From Rhizobium ruizarguesonis (lineage in GTDB: Bacteria; Pseudomonadota; Alphaproteobacteria; Rhizobiales; Rhizobiaceae), in the NCBI RefSeq assembly GCF_012349115.1, contig NZ_PQIG01000084.1:18126-82125 (forward strand): 64,000 bases of DNA, written 5' to 3'. Shown here piece by piece: positions 47,712-56,890 of this stretch (its first letter is position 1; the number at the start of each line of letters is the position of its first letter). The notes under the pieces were generated by a model that was not told where the DNA came from, did no database searches, and was given only the letters and a program-made list of their open reading frames with translations. Both the position numbers and the translations under genes were made by a program.

Positions 47712-48362
47712 CTACGGGTTCCAGCGCAGGAAATTGGCGATCAGCGCCAGGCCGAGCTTCTGGCTCTTTTCCGGGTGAAACTGTGCTCCGACCATGTTGG
47801 CGCGCCCGACGAAAGCGGTCATCGGACCGCCATAATCGGCCGTCGCGATGACATCCTCGGCGTTTTCGGCGGCAAGATGGTAGGAATGCACGAAATAAGC
47901 GTGCAGTCCCTGCGACCCCGTCGGAATTCCTTCGAAGAGCGGATGTTCGCGCTGCAGGTCGAGCGTGTTCCAGCCGATTTGCGGGATCTTCAGCGCGGGA
48001 TCATCAGGCGTCATCTCGACGACGTCACCGGGAATCCAGTTAAAGCCGTGCGTCACGGTCTTCTCGAGGCCGCGCGAGGACATGAGCTGCATGCCGACGC
48101 AAATGCCGAGGAACGGCCGCGCCTTCTTCTCGACAGCCTCGATCAGCACCTCGGCCATCCCAGGCACGGCATCGAGGCCGCGCCGGCAATCGGCATAGGC
48201 ACCGACACCGGGAAGCACGATACGATCGGCCGCGGCAACATCCTCCGCCCTGTCGGTGAGATCGATATGGGCATCGATGCCAGCTTCGCGGGCGGCACGC
48301 TCGAAAGCCTTGGTCGCCGAGCGCAGGTTACCGGAGCCATAGTCGATAATCGCGACGCGCAT
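47712..48362 (-). CDS. hisH: Imidazole glycerol phosphate synthase, glutamine amidotransferase subunit
   Basis: HisH releases ammonia from glutamine for HisF. The 216-residue class I amidotransferase has DYGSGNLRS, LPGVGAYADCRRGL, the nucleophile Cys in FLGICVGMQLM, and the His/Glu pair in GAQFHPEKSQKLGL. It lies 2 bases after the DUF2628 gene. HisF is 1.6 kb further on, separated by two unknown genes and hisA. Confidence 0.97.
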   Translation of the reverse strand: MRVAIIDYGSGNLRSATKAFERAAREAGIDAHIDLTDRAEDVAAADRIVLPGVGAYADCRRGLDAVPGMAEVLIEAVEKKARPFLGICVGMQLMSSRGLEKTVTHGFNWIPGDVVEMTPDDPALKIPQIGWNTLDLQREHPLFEGIPTGSQGLHAYFVHSYHLAAENAEDVIATADYGGPMTAFVGRANMVGAQFHPEKSQKLGLALIANFLRWNP

Positions 48363-48364
48363 CG

Positions 48365-48850
48365 TCAGCGTCCTCCATCAAAACCAAAGAGACCAAGCGA
48401 CGTTGCATGGCCGTGCGGGCTGTTCGGACCGGCCCTGTTCTGCCAGTCCGGTGCCGCTGCGTCGTTGCTATCCGCGATGACAGCCCTGTCCGAGAAATAG
48501 ATCTGCTCAGCAATGCCGATCGTATCGGCTGCAATGAGTTCGTCTTCGTTCCAACCCTTGGCGGCAAGGTTGCGGACACGGAAATTCTGGCCCTCGAGAC
48601 CGACCAGAATATTCACGCCCAATAGGATTGCCGCCCCCGCCGGCCCGAGACCAGGTTCGTCCATCAGCGCGCCACCGATCCCCTGCAGCAGAAGGGCCGC
48701 GGCCGCATGCAGCCAAAGCCGATGTGCCAGCAGCCAAAGCCAGGGAAACAGGAAGCCGAGCAGCGTGAAGCCGTCGCGGATGGTTCGGGTCTCATCGACC
48801 GTGGCGCTCGTGCTGCCGGGTGGTGTCAGGAAGATATAGCAGGATGTCAT
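48365..48850 (-). CDS. DUF2628-family membrane protein
   Basis: The 161-residue protein has two or three hydrophobic segments (GFTLLGFLFPWLWLLAHRLW; HAAAALLLQGIGGAL; AGAAILLGVNILVGLEG) followed by GQNFRVRNLAAKGW, the DUF2628 pattern, and a variable tail. Function is unknown. It lies 21 bases after hisB and 2 before hisH, a placement that suggests co-expression with histidine genes but no histidine role. Confidence 0.8.
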   Translation of the reverse strand: MTSCYIFLTPPGSTSATVDETRTIRDGFTLLGFLFPWLWLLAHRLWLHAAAALLLQGIGGALMDEPGLGPAGAAILLGVNILVGLEGQNFRVRNLAAKGWNEDELIAADTIGIAEQIYFSDRAVIADSNDAAAPDWQNRAGPNSPHGHATSLGLFGFDGGR

Positions 48851-48871
48851 GTCGCCGCTCCCTTGAAGGGC

Positions 48872-49480
48872 TCAGACGAGCGTGCCCTTGGTCGAGGGAA
48901 CACGGCCCGCCTGTCTCGGATCGATCTCTGTCGCCGTGCGCAATGCACGGGCAACGGCCTTGAAGCATGTCTCGGCAATATGGTGATTGTTGGCACCATA
49001 ATGGTTGAGAATATGCAAGGTGATGCCGGCATTCTGGGCGAGCGCATGGAAGAATTCACGAACGAGTTCCGTGTCGAAAGTGCCGATCTTCGGCGCGCTG
49101 AAGGCGACATTCCAGACGAGGAACGGCCGGCCGGAAAGATCGACAGCAGCCTTGGTCATCGTCTCGTCCATGGCGAGATCGATCGACGCGTAGCGGGTGA
49201 TGCCGCGCCGGTCGCCGAGCGCCTTGGAGATCGCCTGGCCGATGGCGATGCCCGTATCTTCGACCGTATGGTGGTCGTCGATATGCAGGTCGCCCTTGGC
49301 ATCGATCTCCATGTCGATGAGGGAATGTCGCGAAAGCTGGTCGAGCATGTGGTCGAAGAAGCCGACGCCCGTTGAAATCGTCGATTTGCCGGTGCCGTCG
49401 AGATTGACGGAAACGGAAATCGAGGTTTCGTTGGTCTTGCGGGAAACGCTGCCCGTGCGGCTTGCTGCGGTCTCGGCCAT
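48872..49480 (-). CDS. hisB: Imidazoleglycerol-phosphate dehydratase
   Basis: HisB dehydrates IGP to imidazole acetol phosphate. The 202-residue product has the metal-binding GVGFFDHMLDQLSRHSLIDM and HIDDHHTVEDTGIAIGQA, and near the end GANNHHIAETCFKAVARAL. ATG 49480 has GGAGG 5 bases upstream; the ATG at 49492 has none. It is not fused to histidinol phosphatase, unlike in enterics. First gene of the his cluster, diverging from hslV. Confidence 0.96.
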   Translation of the reverse strand: MAETAASRTGSVSRKTNETSISVSVNLDGTGKSTISTGVGFFDHMLDQLSRHSLIDMEIDAKGDLHIDDHHTVEDTGIAIGQAISKALGDRRGITRYASIDLAMDETMTKAAVDLSGRPFLVWNVAFSAPKIGTFDTELVREFFHALAQNAGITLHILNHYGANNHHIAETCFKAVARALRTATEIDPRQAGRVPSTKGTLV

Positions 49481-49636
49481 ATGGCCCTCCATCGGGAATA
49501 AGGCCGTTCCTTATCAGGCGCATCGGGAAATATCCAGAAGCCGGGGAAGAGAAAAGCCGGCCCATTTGCAATCGGCGCCAGTCCACTTACATAGGGCTCA
49601 ACAGGGTCGGCATGCGGCCCGGCAGACAGGTGTTTT

Positions 49637-50164
49637 ATGACAACAATCATTACAGTTCGAAAAGGCGGCAAGGTGGTGATGGCGGGCGACGGCCAGGTGA
49701 GCCTCGGCCAGACCGTCATGAAGGGCAACGCCCGTAAGGTACGCCGCATCGGCAAGGGCGAAGTCGTCGCCGGTTTCGCCGGCGCCACCGCCGATGCCTT
49801 CACCCTGCTCGAAAGGCTTGAAAAGAAGCTGGAGCAATATCCCGGTCAATTGATGCGTGCCGCCGTCGAGCTCGCCAAGGACTGGCGCACCGACAAATAC
49901 CTGCGTAATCTCGAAGCCATGATGCTCGTCGCCGACAAGTCGATCACGCTGGCGATCACCGGCAATGGCGACGTTCTGGAACCGGAGCATGGCACGACGG
50001 CGATCGGTTCCGGCGGCAATTTTGCCCTCGCGGCCGCCCTCGCACTCATGGATACCGACAATTCGGCCGAAGAGATTGCTCGCCGCGCCCTCGATATCGC
50101 CGCCGACATCTGCGTCTACACGAACCACAACGTCGTGGTGGAATCGCTGGATGCCGAAGGCTGA
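49637..50164 (+). CDS. hslV: ATP-dependent protease peptidase subunit HslV (ClpQ)
   Basis: The 175-residue protein begins TTIITVRKGGKVVMAGDGQV after the initiator Met, so Thr2 becomes the nucleophile, as in proteasome beta subunits; GSGGNFALAAALAL follows. HslV forms dodecamers capped by HslU hexamers and degrades misfolded proteins. A possible heat-shock or housekeeping promoter (TTGCAA near 49566, ACATAG near 49589) precedes it, but the match is weak. It overlaps the acetyltransferase gene by 14 bases. Confidence 0.96.
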   Translation: MTTIITVRKGGKVVMAGDGQVSLGQTVMKGNARKVRRIGKGEVVAGFAGATADAFTLLERLEKKLEQYPGQLMRAAVELAKDWRTDKYLRNLEAMMLVADKSITLAITGNGDVLEPEHGTTAIGSGGNFALAAALALMDTDNSAEEIARRALDIAADICVYTNHNVVVESLDAEG

Positions 50165-50663
50165 ACCCTATGCCTTCCGGCCGCTTTCCGCGGTTGACCT
50201 GCCGCTTCTCGCCAAATGGCTGGAAAGCCGGCATGTCAGGCGCTGGTGGAGCGATCCGGCCAAGGCGCTGGCTTCGATGGAAAAGCATATCGATGCGGCC
50301 TCCGTCTCGTGCTTCATGGTCACGCTGAATGGAAAGGACTTCGCCTTTATCCAGGCGGCCGATCTCGACGACGAGGACGATGAAGCGCTCGCCGGTCAGC
50401 CGAAGGGCACCTACGGCATCGACCAGTTCATCGGCATCGAGGAATTTGCGGGCAAGGGTCACGGACCGGCCTTTATGATAGGGTTCTGCGATATGCTCTT
50501 TGCAAAGGGCGCACAGCGGATCCTGGTCGATCCGCATCCTGACAATGCATTCGCAATCAGAGCCTATACCAAGGCGGGCTTTCAAGGACTTGGCGAAACA
50601 ACGACGAAATACGGCCGGGCGCTGTTGATGGCCCTGGACCGCCAGGAGAATGATACACAATGA
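50151..50663 (+). CDS. GNAT acetyltransferase, AAC(6')-like
   Basis: The 170-residue product has RPLSAVDLPLLAKWLESRHV, WWSDPAK, GIDQFIGIEEFAGKGHGPAF (the acetyl-CoA loop) and ILVDPHPDNAFAIRAYTKAGF, resembling aminoglycoside 6'-N-acetyltransferases and IucB-like enzymes. ATG 50151 overlaps hslV by 14 bases and its end overlaps hslU by 4, so it is read between the two subunits of HslVU. Real substrate unknown; resistance is not shown by sequence alone. Confidence 0.85.
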   Translation: MPKAEPYAFRPLSAVDLPLLAKWLESRHVRRWWSDPAKALASMEKHIDAASVSCFMVTLNGKDFAFIQAADLDDEDDEALAGQPKGTYGIDQFIGIEEFAGKGHGPAFMIGFCDMLFAKGAQRILVDPHPDNAFAIRAYTKAGFQGLGETTTKYGRALLMALDRQENDTQ

Positions 50664-51967
50664 CCACTTTTTCCCCCCGCGAGATTGTTTCCGAGCTCGA
50701 TCGCTACATCATCGGCCAGCATGATGCCAAGCGCGCCGTTGCGATTGCGCTGCGCAATCGCTGGCGCCGCCAGCAGCTCGATCCGAGCCTGCGCGACGAA
50801 GTCATGCCGAAGAACATCCTGATGATCGGTCCGACCGGCGTCGGCAAGACGGAAATCTCCCGCCGCCTGGCAAAACTCGCCGGTGCGCCCTTCATCAAGG
50901 TGGAAGCCACCAAATTCACCGAAGTCGGCTATGTCGGCCGCGATGTCGAGCAGATCATCCGCGATCTGGTCGAGGTTGGCATCGGTCTGGTGCGCGAGAA
51001 GAAGCGGGCCGAGGTGCAGGCCAAGGCGCATGTGAGCGCCGAGGAGCGTGTTCTCGATGCGCTGGTCGGCACGACAGCATCGCCTGCCACGCGCGAAAAC
51101 TTCCGCAAGAAGCTCCGGGACGGCGAGCTCGACGACAAGGAAATCGATATCGAGGTGGCCGATGCCGGTTCCGGCATGGGTGGCTTCGAAATTCCCGGAA
51201 TGCCGGGCGCCAATATCGGCGTGCTGAACCTGTCGGAAATGTTCGGCAAGGCGATGGGCGGCCGCACCAAGAAGGTCCGCACCACAGTCAAGGCCTCCTA
51301 TGGCGACTTGATCCTCGACGAATCCGACAAGCTGATCGACAACGAAGTGATCCAACGCGAAGCCGTTCGCTCCACCGAGAATGACGGTATCGTCTTCCTC
51401 GACGAAATCGACAAGATCGCCGCCCGCGACGGTGGCATGGGCGCCGGCGTTTCACGCGAAGGCGTCCAGCGCGACCTCTTGCCGCTCGTCGAAGGCACGA
51501 CGGTTTCGACCAAATACGGGCCGGTCAAGACGGACCATATCCTGTTCATTGCCTCCGGCGCCTTCCATGTCTCCAAGCCCTCGGATCTTCTGCCGGAATT
51601 GCAGGGCCGCCTGCCGATCCGTGTCGAATTGCGTCCGCTGAACAAGGATGATTTCCGCCGGATCCTGACCGAGACGGACGCGAGCCTCATCCGCCAGTAT
51701 CGCGCTCTGATGGAGACGGAAAGCCTGAGCCTCGAATTCACCGACGACGCGATCGACGCGCTTGCCGATGTCGCCGTGCACTTGAACTCCTCCGTCGAAA
51801 ACATCGGCGCACGCCGTCTGCAGACGGTGATGGAGCGAGTGCTCGACGATATTTCCTACAACGCGCCGGATCGGGGCGGGACGGCCGTAACGATCGATGC
51901 CGCCTATGTGCGCGAACATGTCGGCGATCTCGCGCAGAATACCGATCTATCGCGCTTCATTCTGTGA
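50660..51967 (+). CDS. hslU: ATP-dependent protease ATPase subunit HslU (ClpY)
   Basis: The 435-residue AAA+ unfoldase has the substrate-loop start SPREIVSELDRYIIGQ, Walker A GPTGVGKTEISRRLAKLAG, the pore motif GYVGRDVEQIIRDL, Walker B IVFLDEIDKIA, sensor 2 GARRLQTVMERVL and the C-terminal DLSRFIL that docks into HslV. It overlaps the acetyltransferase gene by 4 bases and is followed by a terminator. Confidence 0.97.
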   Translation: MTTFSPREIVSELDRYIIGQHDAKRAVAIALRNRWRRQQLDPSLRDEVMPKNILMIGPTGVGKTEISRRLAKLAGAPFIKVEATKFTEVGYVGRDVEQIIRDLVEVGIGLVREKKRAEVQAKAHVSAEERVLDALVGTTASPATRENFRKKLRDGELDDKEIDIEVADAGSGMGGFEIPGMPGANIGVLNLSEMFGKAMGGRTKKVRTTVKASYGDLILDESDKLIDNEVIQREAVRSTENDGIVFLDEIDKIAARDGGMGAGVSREGVQRDLLPLVEGTTVSTKYGPVKTDHILFIASGAFHVSKPSDLLPELQGRLPIRVELRPLNKDDFRRILTETDASLIRQYRALMETESLSLEFTDDAIDALADVAVHLNSSVENIGARRLQTVMERVLDDISYNAPDRGGTAVTIDAAYVREHVGDLAQNTDLSRFIL

Positions 51968-52033
51968 TATCGGTGCACCGCTTCATGTCTTTCCCGGCAT
52001 GAATGACGGATTGTAACGAACGCGACTCTCGAC

Positions 52034-52072
52034 AACGGGCCTTTTACTTTCTAGTGAAGGCCCGTTTTGTTT
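52034..52072 (+). terminator. Terminator downstream of hslU
   Basis: AACGGGCCTT (52034-52043) pairs with AAGGCCCGTT (52057-52066), then TTGTTTT. Confidence 0.85.
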
Positions 52073-52155
52073 TCTGCTCGGCTTTATTCGGCCAAGATTC
52101 TGGTCCAGGCAGCCGCATCACAAACAGGACGATGGAACGGACGGGATAACGGATC

Positions 52156-53103
52156 GTGCGACGCCTTTTGACAAGCCTTATGATTGCCGTTGCCCTGGTG
52201 AATTCGGTGCCTGCCTTCGCAATGCAGACGGTGCCGGCCGGCAATCGTCACGCCGAGCAGCCCGATATTCCGGGCGCTTCCATCAGGCGCACCAAGGGTA
52301 CCAAGAGCAGCTTCGATCTGAAATACGAAAAGGTTCATGAGCTTCTGGCGACCGACCGCGAGCTGATGAGCAAGATCCGCAAGATCTCCAGCGCCTACGG
52401 CATCAATCCCCTCCATGTCGTCGGCGCGATCGTCGGCGAACACACCTATAATGTCGACGCCTATGACCGGCTGCAGGCCTATTATGTCAAGGCTGCCTCC
52501 TACGCCGGAGAAAGCTTCCGCTTCGCCTATGACGGCGAAAGCGTCGACGAATTCGTGGCGCGGCCGCAATTTGCCGAATGCAAGGGCAAGACCGATTCCT
52601 ACACGCTCTGGTCCTGCCGCGAAGATGTCTGGGAAACCGATTTCCGCGGCAAGACGGTGGGCGGCACGAGCTTCCCCAACAACCGTTTCAGCGCAGTCTT
52701 CTTCCAGCCCTTCTATGCCGGTCAGACCTTCGGCCTCGGCCAGGTCAATCCGCTGACGGCGCTGATGCTCTCCGATCTCGTGACCCGCGTGTCCGGTTAT
52801 CCAAAGCTGAACGAAAAGAATGCCGGCGCCGTCTACAGGGCCATCATGGATCCCGATATCTCGCTCGCCTTCGTCGCGGCCTCGATCCGCAGGTCGATCG
52901 ACGATTATAAGGAGATCGCCGGCATGGATATCTCGGGCAATCCCGGCCTGACGGCGACGCTCTATAATGTCGGCAATTCGCGCCAGCGCGCCGCAGCCCT
53001 TGCTGCGAAGAATCGCGGCGCCGGTACGACTGTCTGGCCGGAAGAGAATTATTACGGCTGGCTGATCAACGACAAGCTGGACGAACTTAAGGGCCTGCTC
53101 TAG
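52156..53103 (+). CDS. Exported DUF1402-family protein, lysozyme-like
   Basis: The 315-residue protein (GTG start) has a clear signal peptide (LLTSLMIAVALVNSVPAFA, cut near residue 22). The mature part has INPLHVVGAIVGEHTYNVDA, whose glutamate sits where lytic transglycosylases have their catalytic acid, and GLGQVNPLTALMLSDLV, which resembles the GLMQI motif of that fold. It is DUF1402, found in rhizobia and relatives, with unknown function; a periplasmic wall-active role is inference. Six cysteines are not seen; there are two. Confidence 0.8.
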   Translation: MRRLLTSLMIAVALVNSVPAFAMQTVPAGNRHAEQPDIPGASIRRTKGTKSSFDLKYEKVHELLATDRELMSKIRKISSAYGINPLHVVGAIVGEHTYNVDAYDRLQAYYVKAASYAGESFRFAYDGESVDEFVARPQFAECKGKTDSYTLWSCREDVWETDFRGKTVGGTSFPNNRFSAVFFQPFYAGQTFGLGQVNPLTALMLSDLVTRVSGYPKLNEKNAGAVYRAIMDPDISLAFVAASIRRSIDDYKEIAGMDISGNPGLTATLYNVGNSRQRAAALAAKNRGAGTTVWPEENYYGWLINDKLDELKGLL

Positions 53104-53151
53104 CTTCAAGCTTGCCGGGAAGGCCTAGATCTTCCCCGAAAGGCTTTTACG

Positions 53152-54564
53152 ATGGACATGCGTCCGGACCCCTTCGTTCCGCCAGCACCGCTGCCGCGTA
53201 CCGTGCCGCCGAGCCGGCTGGAAATCATCCGCATCATCCTGCGCAATCCGCTCGAACTCTGGGGCGAACCGTCCTACACGCTGCCCTGGATCCGCACCAA
53301 TTTCTTCGGCCAGAGGACGCTGATCGTCAACGATCCCGGCCTGATCAAGCATGTGCTGGTCGACAATGCCAATAATTACCGCATGTCGGATGTGCGCCAG
53401 CTCGTCCTGCGTCCAATCCTCCGCGACGGCCTTCTGACCGCCGAAGGTCCCGTTTGGAAAAGATCGCGCAAGGCGGTGGCGCCTGTTTTCACGCCTCGCC
53501 ATGCCCAAGGCTTCGCCGGGCAGATGCTGCGCCAGTCCGAAGACCATGCCCGTAAATATGAGAGCGCAGACGAGGCAGGCGCAATTTTCGATATCAGCAC
53601 CGATATGACCGAGCTGACCTTCGCGATTCTGGCTGACACATTATTTTCAGGTGAAATCGTCACCTCGAGCGGCCATTTCGCTGACGATGTCAATGAACTC
53701 CTGCATCGCATGGGCCGCGTCGATCCGATGGATCTGATGCGCGCTCCGTCGTGGGTTCCACGTGTGACACGCATCGGCGGTCAGAAAGTGCTGGAGAAAT
53801 TCCGCGCCATCGTGCGCAACACGATGGATATGCGGCTTGCAAAGATGAAGGCGAATCGCAGCAGCGCGCCAGAAGATTTCCTGACCCTGCTCCTGGAACA
53901 GGCCGGCCCTGAAGGGCTGACCAAGGAAGAAATCGAAGACAATATTCTGACCTTCATCGGTGCGGGGCATGAGACCACAGCCCGGGCATTGGCCTGGACG
54001 CTGTATTGCGTATCGAACAGCCCGCATATCCGCGAGGCGATGGAAGAAGAAATCGACGCGGTGCTCGCCACTGGGGCCGAACCTGTGGAATGGCTGGATA
54101 TGATGCCGCAGACGCGCGCCGCCTTCGAGGAGGCTTTGCGCCTCTATCCGCCGGCGCCATCCATCAATCGCGCCGCCATATCGGATGATTCCTGGACAAG
54201 CCCCAAGGGCGAGCGGGTCGAGATCGAGGCCGATGTCACGGTGCTCATCATGCCCTGGACGTTGCATCGCCACGAACTTCACTGGGACAGGCCGCGGGCC
54301 TATATGCCCGAACGCTTCCTGCCGGAAAATCGCGGCTCCATCGGCCGCTTCCAGTTCCTGCCTTTCGGCGCCGGCCCGCGTGTCTGCATCGGCGCAACCT
54401 TTGCGCTTCAGGAGGCGGTGATCGCCCTTGCTGTCCTGATGCATCGTTATCGCTTCGATTCCACCGATCAGACCAATCCCTGGCCGGTGCAGAAGCTGAC
54501 GACGCAGCCGCAGAACGGGCTGCCGATGCGCGTGACGCCGCGTATAATTTCCACGAAAGCATAA
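53152..54564 (+). CDS. Cytochrome P450
   Basis: The 470-residue monooxygenase shows all P450 landmarks in order: the I-helix ILTFIGAGHETTARALAW (oxygen activation), the K-helix ExxR in FEEALRLYPPAPSINR, PERFLPEN, and the haem-binding FQFLPFGAGPRVCIGATFAL with the axial Cys. Its length and motifs place it near CYP4/CYP102-like fatty-acid hydroxylases rather than CYP101. The redox partner is not adjacent. No N-terminal membrane anchor, so it is soluble. Confidence 0.9.
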   Translation: MDMRPDPFVPPAPLPRTVPPSRLEIIRIILRNPLELWGEPSYTLPWIRTNFFGQRTLIVNDPGLIKHVLVDNANNYRMSDVRQLVLRPILRDGLLTAEGPVWKRSRKAVAPVFTPRHAQGFAGQMLRQSEDHARKYESADEAGAIFDISTDMTELTFAILADTLFSGEIVTSSGHFADDVNELLHRMGRVDPMDLMRAPSWVPRVTRIGGQKVLEKFRAIVRNTMDMRLAKMKANRSSAPEDFLTLLLEQAGPEGLTKEEIEDNILTFIGAGHETTARALAWTLYCVSNSPHIREAMEEEIDAVLATGAEPVEWLDMMPQTRAAFEEALRLYPPAPSINRAAISDDSWTSPKGERVEIEADVTVLIMPWTLHRHELHWDRPRAYMPERFLPENRGSIGRFQFLPFGAGPRVCIGATFALQEAVIALAVLMHRYRFDSTDQTNPWPVQKLTTQPQNGLPMRVTPRIISTKA

Positions 54565-54649
54565 ATCTTTCGAATTATTGCGGAATTGACTGTGAATGAA
54601 AGCCGGGCAAAGTGGCAGCATTCAAAGTCGTTGCCAGGGAGAATGCCGC

Positions 54650-56821
54650 ATGAGCCGCGTTGATAAGAACGGTCTTGCCATCGAAACCGTCCTTCATGAT
54701 TTCCTCGTCAAGGAGGTACTGCCGGGTCTGGCGGTCGATGCGGACAAGTTCTTTGCCGATTTTTCGGCTGTAGTCCACGATCTCGCGCCGAAAAATCGTG
54801 CGTTGCTGGCAAAACGCGACGACCTGCAGATAAAGATCGACGACTGGTATCGCAGGCATGGCACCCCGGCGGATATGGACGAATACCAGTCCTTCCTCCG
54901 CGAAATCGGCTATCTCCTGCCTGAGGGATCGGACTTCCAGGTTTCGACCGAAAATGTCGATCCGGAAATCGCCTCGATCGCCGGCCCGCAGCTCGTCGTT
55001 CCCGTCATGAACGCCCGTTACGCCTTGAACGCCGCCAATGCCCGCTGGGGCTCGCTCTATGATGCGCTCTACGGTACGGACGCCATTCCCGAGAGCGACG
55101 GCGCCGAGAAGGGTAAGGGCTACAATCCGAAGCGCGGCGAGAAGGTCATCGCTTGGGTGCGCGATTTCCTCGATGCGTCAGCGCCGCTGCAGGACTGCCG
55201 CTGGAAGGACGTCGGAAGCTTTGCCGTCAAGGATGGAGCGCTGGTCGTCAGATCGATCGATGGCGAGCAGGCAATGCTGACGGACGGCGGCCATTTTGCC
55301 GGCTACCGCGGAGATCCGACCGCTCCAACGCATATTCTCCTGAAGAACAACGGCATTCACATCGAAATCGTCATCGATGCGGCGACGACGATCGGGAAAG
55401 CCGATCCGGCTCATATTTCCGATGTCTGGCTGGAATCGGCAATCACGACAATCATGGACTGCGAGGATTCGATTGCCGCTGTCGATGCCGAAGACAAGGT
55501 CGTCGTCTATCGCAACTGGCTCGGTCTGATGAAAGGCGATCTACAGGAAGAAGTGGCAAAGGGCGGAGCGAGCTTCATCCGCAAGCTCAATCCGGATCTG
55601 CAATATGCCGGTCCGGACGGCACCTCCTTCGAGGTGCATCGCCGCTCGCTGATGCTGGTGCGCAATGTCGGCCACCTCATGACCAATCCGGCGATCCTCG
55701 ACGGCGACGGCAACGAAGTACCTGAAGGCATCATGGATGCTGTGATCACCGGCCTGATCGCGCTTTACGATATAGGTCCGGCCGGCCGGAAGAAGAATTC
55801 CCGCACCGGCTCCATGTATGTGGTCAAGCCGAAGATGCATGGGCCTGAAGAGGTCGCCTTCGCCGTCGAAATCTTCTCGCGGGTCGAAGATGCGCTTGGC
55901 CTGCCGCGCAATGCCATCATGATGGGCATCATGGACGAGGAGCGCCGCACGACCGTCAACCTCAAGGAATGCATCCGTGCCGCCCGCGAGCGCGTCGTTT
56001 TCATCAATACCGGATTCCTCGATCGGACCGGCGATGAGATCCATACCTCGATGGAAGCCGGCCCGATGATTCGCAAGGGCGACATGCGCCAAGCGGCGTG
56101 GATTTCCGCCTATGAGAACTGGAACGTCGACATCGGCCTCGAATGTGGCCTTTCCGGCCACGCCCAGATCGGCAAGGGCATGTGGGCGATGCCGGATCTG
56201 ATGGCGGCGATGCTCGAACAGAAGATCGCCCATCCGAAAGCCGGCGCCAACACCGCCTGGGTGCCGTCGCCGACGGCCGCGACCCTGCATGCCACCCATT
56301 ATCACCGGGTCAATGTCGCCCGTGTTCAGCAGGGGCTGAAGGATCGCGCCCGCGCCAAACTGTCCGACATTCTCTCCGTGCCGGTCGCAGTGCGGCCGAA
56401 CTGGACGCCGGAGGAAATCCAGCGCGAGCTCGATAACAATGCGCAGGGCATCCTCGGCTATGTCGTGCGCTGGGTCGATCAGGGCGTCGGCTGCTCGAAG
56501 GTGCCCGACATCAACAATGTCGGTCTGATGGAAGATCGCGCTACATTACGCATTTCGGCCCAGCATATGGCGAACTGGCTGCACCACAAGGTTGTCACCG
56601 AAGCTCAGATCGTCGAGACGATGAAGCGCATGGCCGCCGTCGTCGACCAGCAGAATGCGTCAGACCCCGCCTACCGGCCGATGGCCGGCAACTTTGACGA
56701 TTCGATCGCCTTCCGGGCTGCCCTCGATCTCGTATTGAAGGGTAGGGAACAGCCGAACGGTTATACCGAGCCGGTGCTTCACCGCCGCCGCCTCGAGCTC
56801 AAGGCGAAGCAGACTGCCTAA
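54650..56821 (+). CDS. glcB: Malate synthase G
   Basis: GlcB condenses glyoxylate with acetyl-CoA to malate. The 723-residue product has the isoform G layout: N-terminal clasp, MNARYALNAANARWGSLYDALYG, TTIMDCEDSIAAVDAEDKV, MYVVKPKMHGPEEVAFAVE, MGIMDEERRTTVNLKECI, and GTDEIH-like DEIHTSMEAGPMIRKGDM with catalytic residues. ATG 54650 has AGGGAGA 7 bases upstream; an upstream ATG at 54596 adds 18 residues without support. No isocitrate lyase is in the window. A strong terminator follows. Confidence 0.96.
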   Translation: MSRVDKNGLAIETVLHDFLVKEVLPGLAVDADKFFADFSAVVHDLAPKNRALLAKRDDLQIKIDDWYRRHGTPADMDEYQSFLREIGYLLPEGSDFQVSTENVDPEIASIAGPQLVVPVMNARYALNAANARWGSLYDALYGTDAIPESDGAEKGKGYNPKRGEKVIAWVRDFLDASAPLQDCRWKDVGSFAVKDGALVVRSIDGEQAMLTDGGHFAGYRGDPTAPTHILLKNNGIHIEIVIDAATTIGKADPAHISDVWLESAITTIMDCEDSIAAVDAEDKVVVYRNWLGLMKGDLQEEVAKGGASFIRKLNPDLQYAGPDGTSFEVHRRSLMLVRNVGHLMTNPAILDGDGNEVPEGIMDAVITGLIALYDIGPAGRKKNSRTGSMYVVKPKMHGPEEVAFAVEIFSRVEDALGLPRNAIMMGIMDEERRTTVNLKECIRAARERVVFINTGFLDRTGDEIHTSMEAGPMIRKGDMRQAAWISAYENWNVDIGLECGLSGHAQIGKGMWAMPDLMAAMLEQKIAHPKAGANTAWVPSPTAATLHATHYHRVNVARVQQGLKDRARAKLSDILSVPVAVRPNWTPEEIQRELDNNAQGILGYVVRWVDQGVGCSKVPDINNVGLMEDRATLRISAQHMANWLHHKVVTEAQIVETMKRMAAVVDQQNASDPAYRPMAGNFDDSIAFRAALDLVLKGREQPNGYTEPVLHRRRLELKAKQTA

Positions 56822-56832
56822 CGGAGAATACG

Positions 56833-56867
56833 AAAAGGCCGCCGGAACGATAGTTCGGCGGCCTTTT
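56833..56867. terminator. Bidirectional terminator between glcB and the L,D-transpeptidase gene
   Basis: AAAAGGCCGCC-GAAC pairs with GTTC-GGCGGCCTTTT with one bulged base and a short loop. A- and T-runs flank it, so it serves both converging genes. Confidence 0.9.
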
Positions 56868-56890
56868 TTATACCGAATTCGATAATTAGC

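Noticed and set aside
50151..50663. Calling the hslV-hslU acetyltransferase an antibiotic-resistance gene
   Set aside because: It resembles AAC(6') enzymes, but sits in a core operon and the substrate is unknown.
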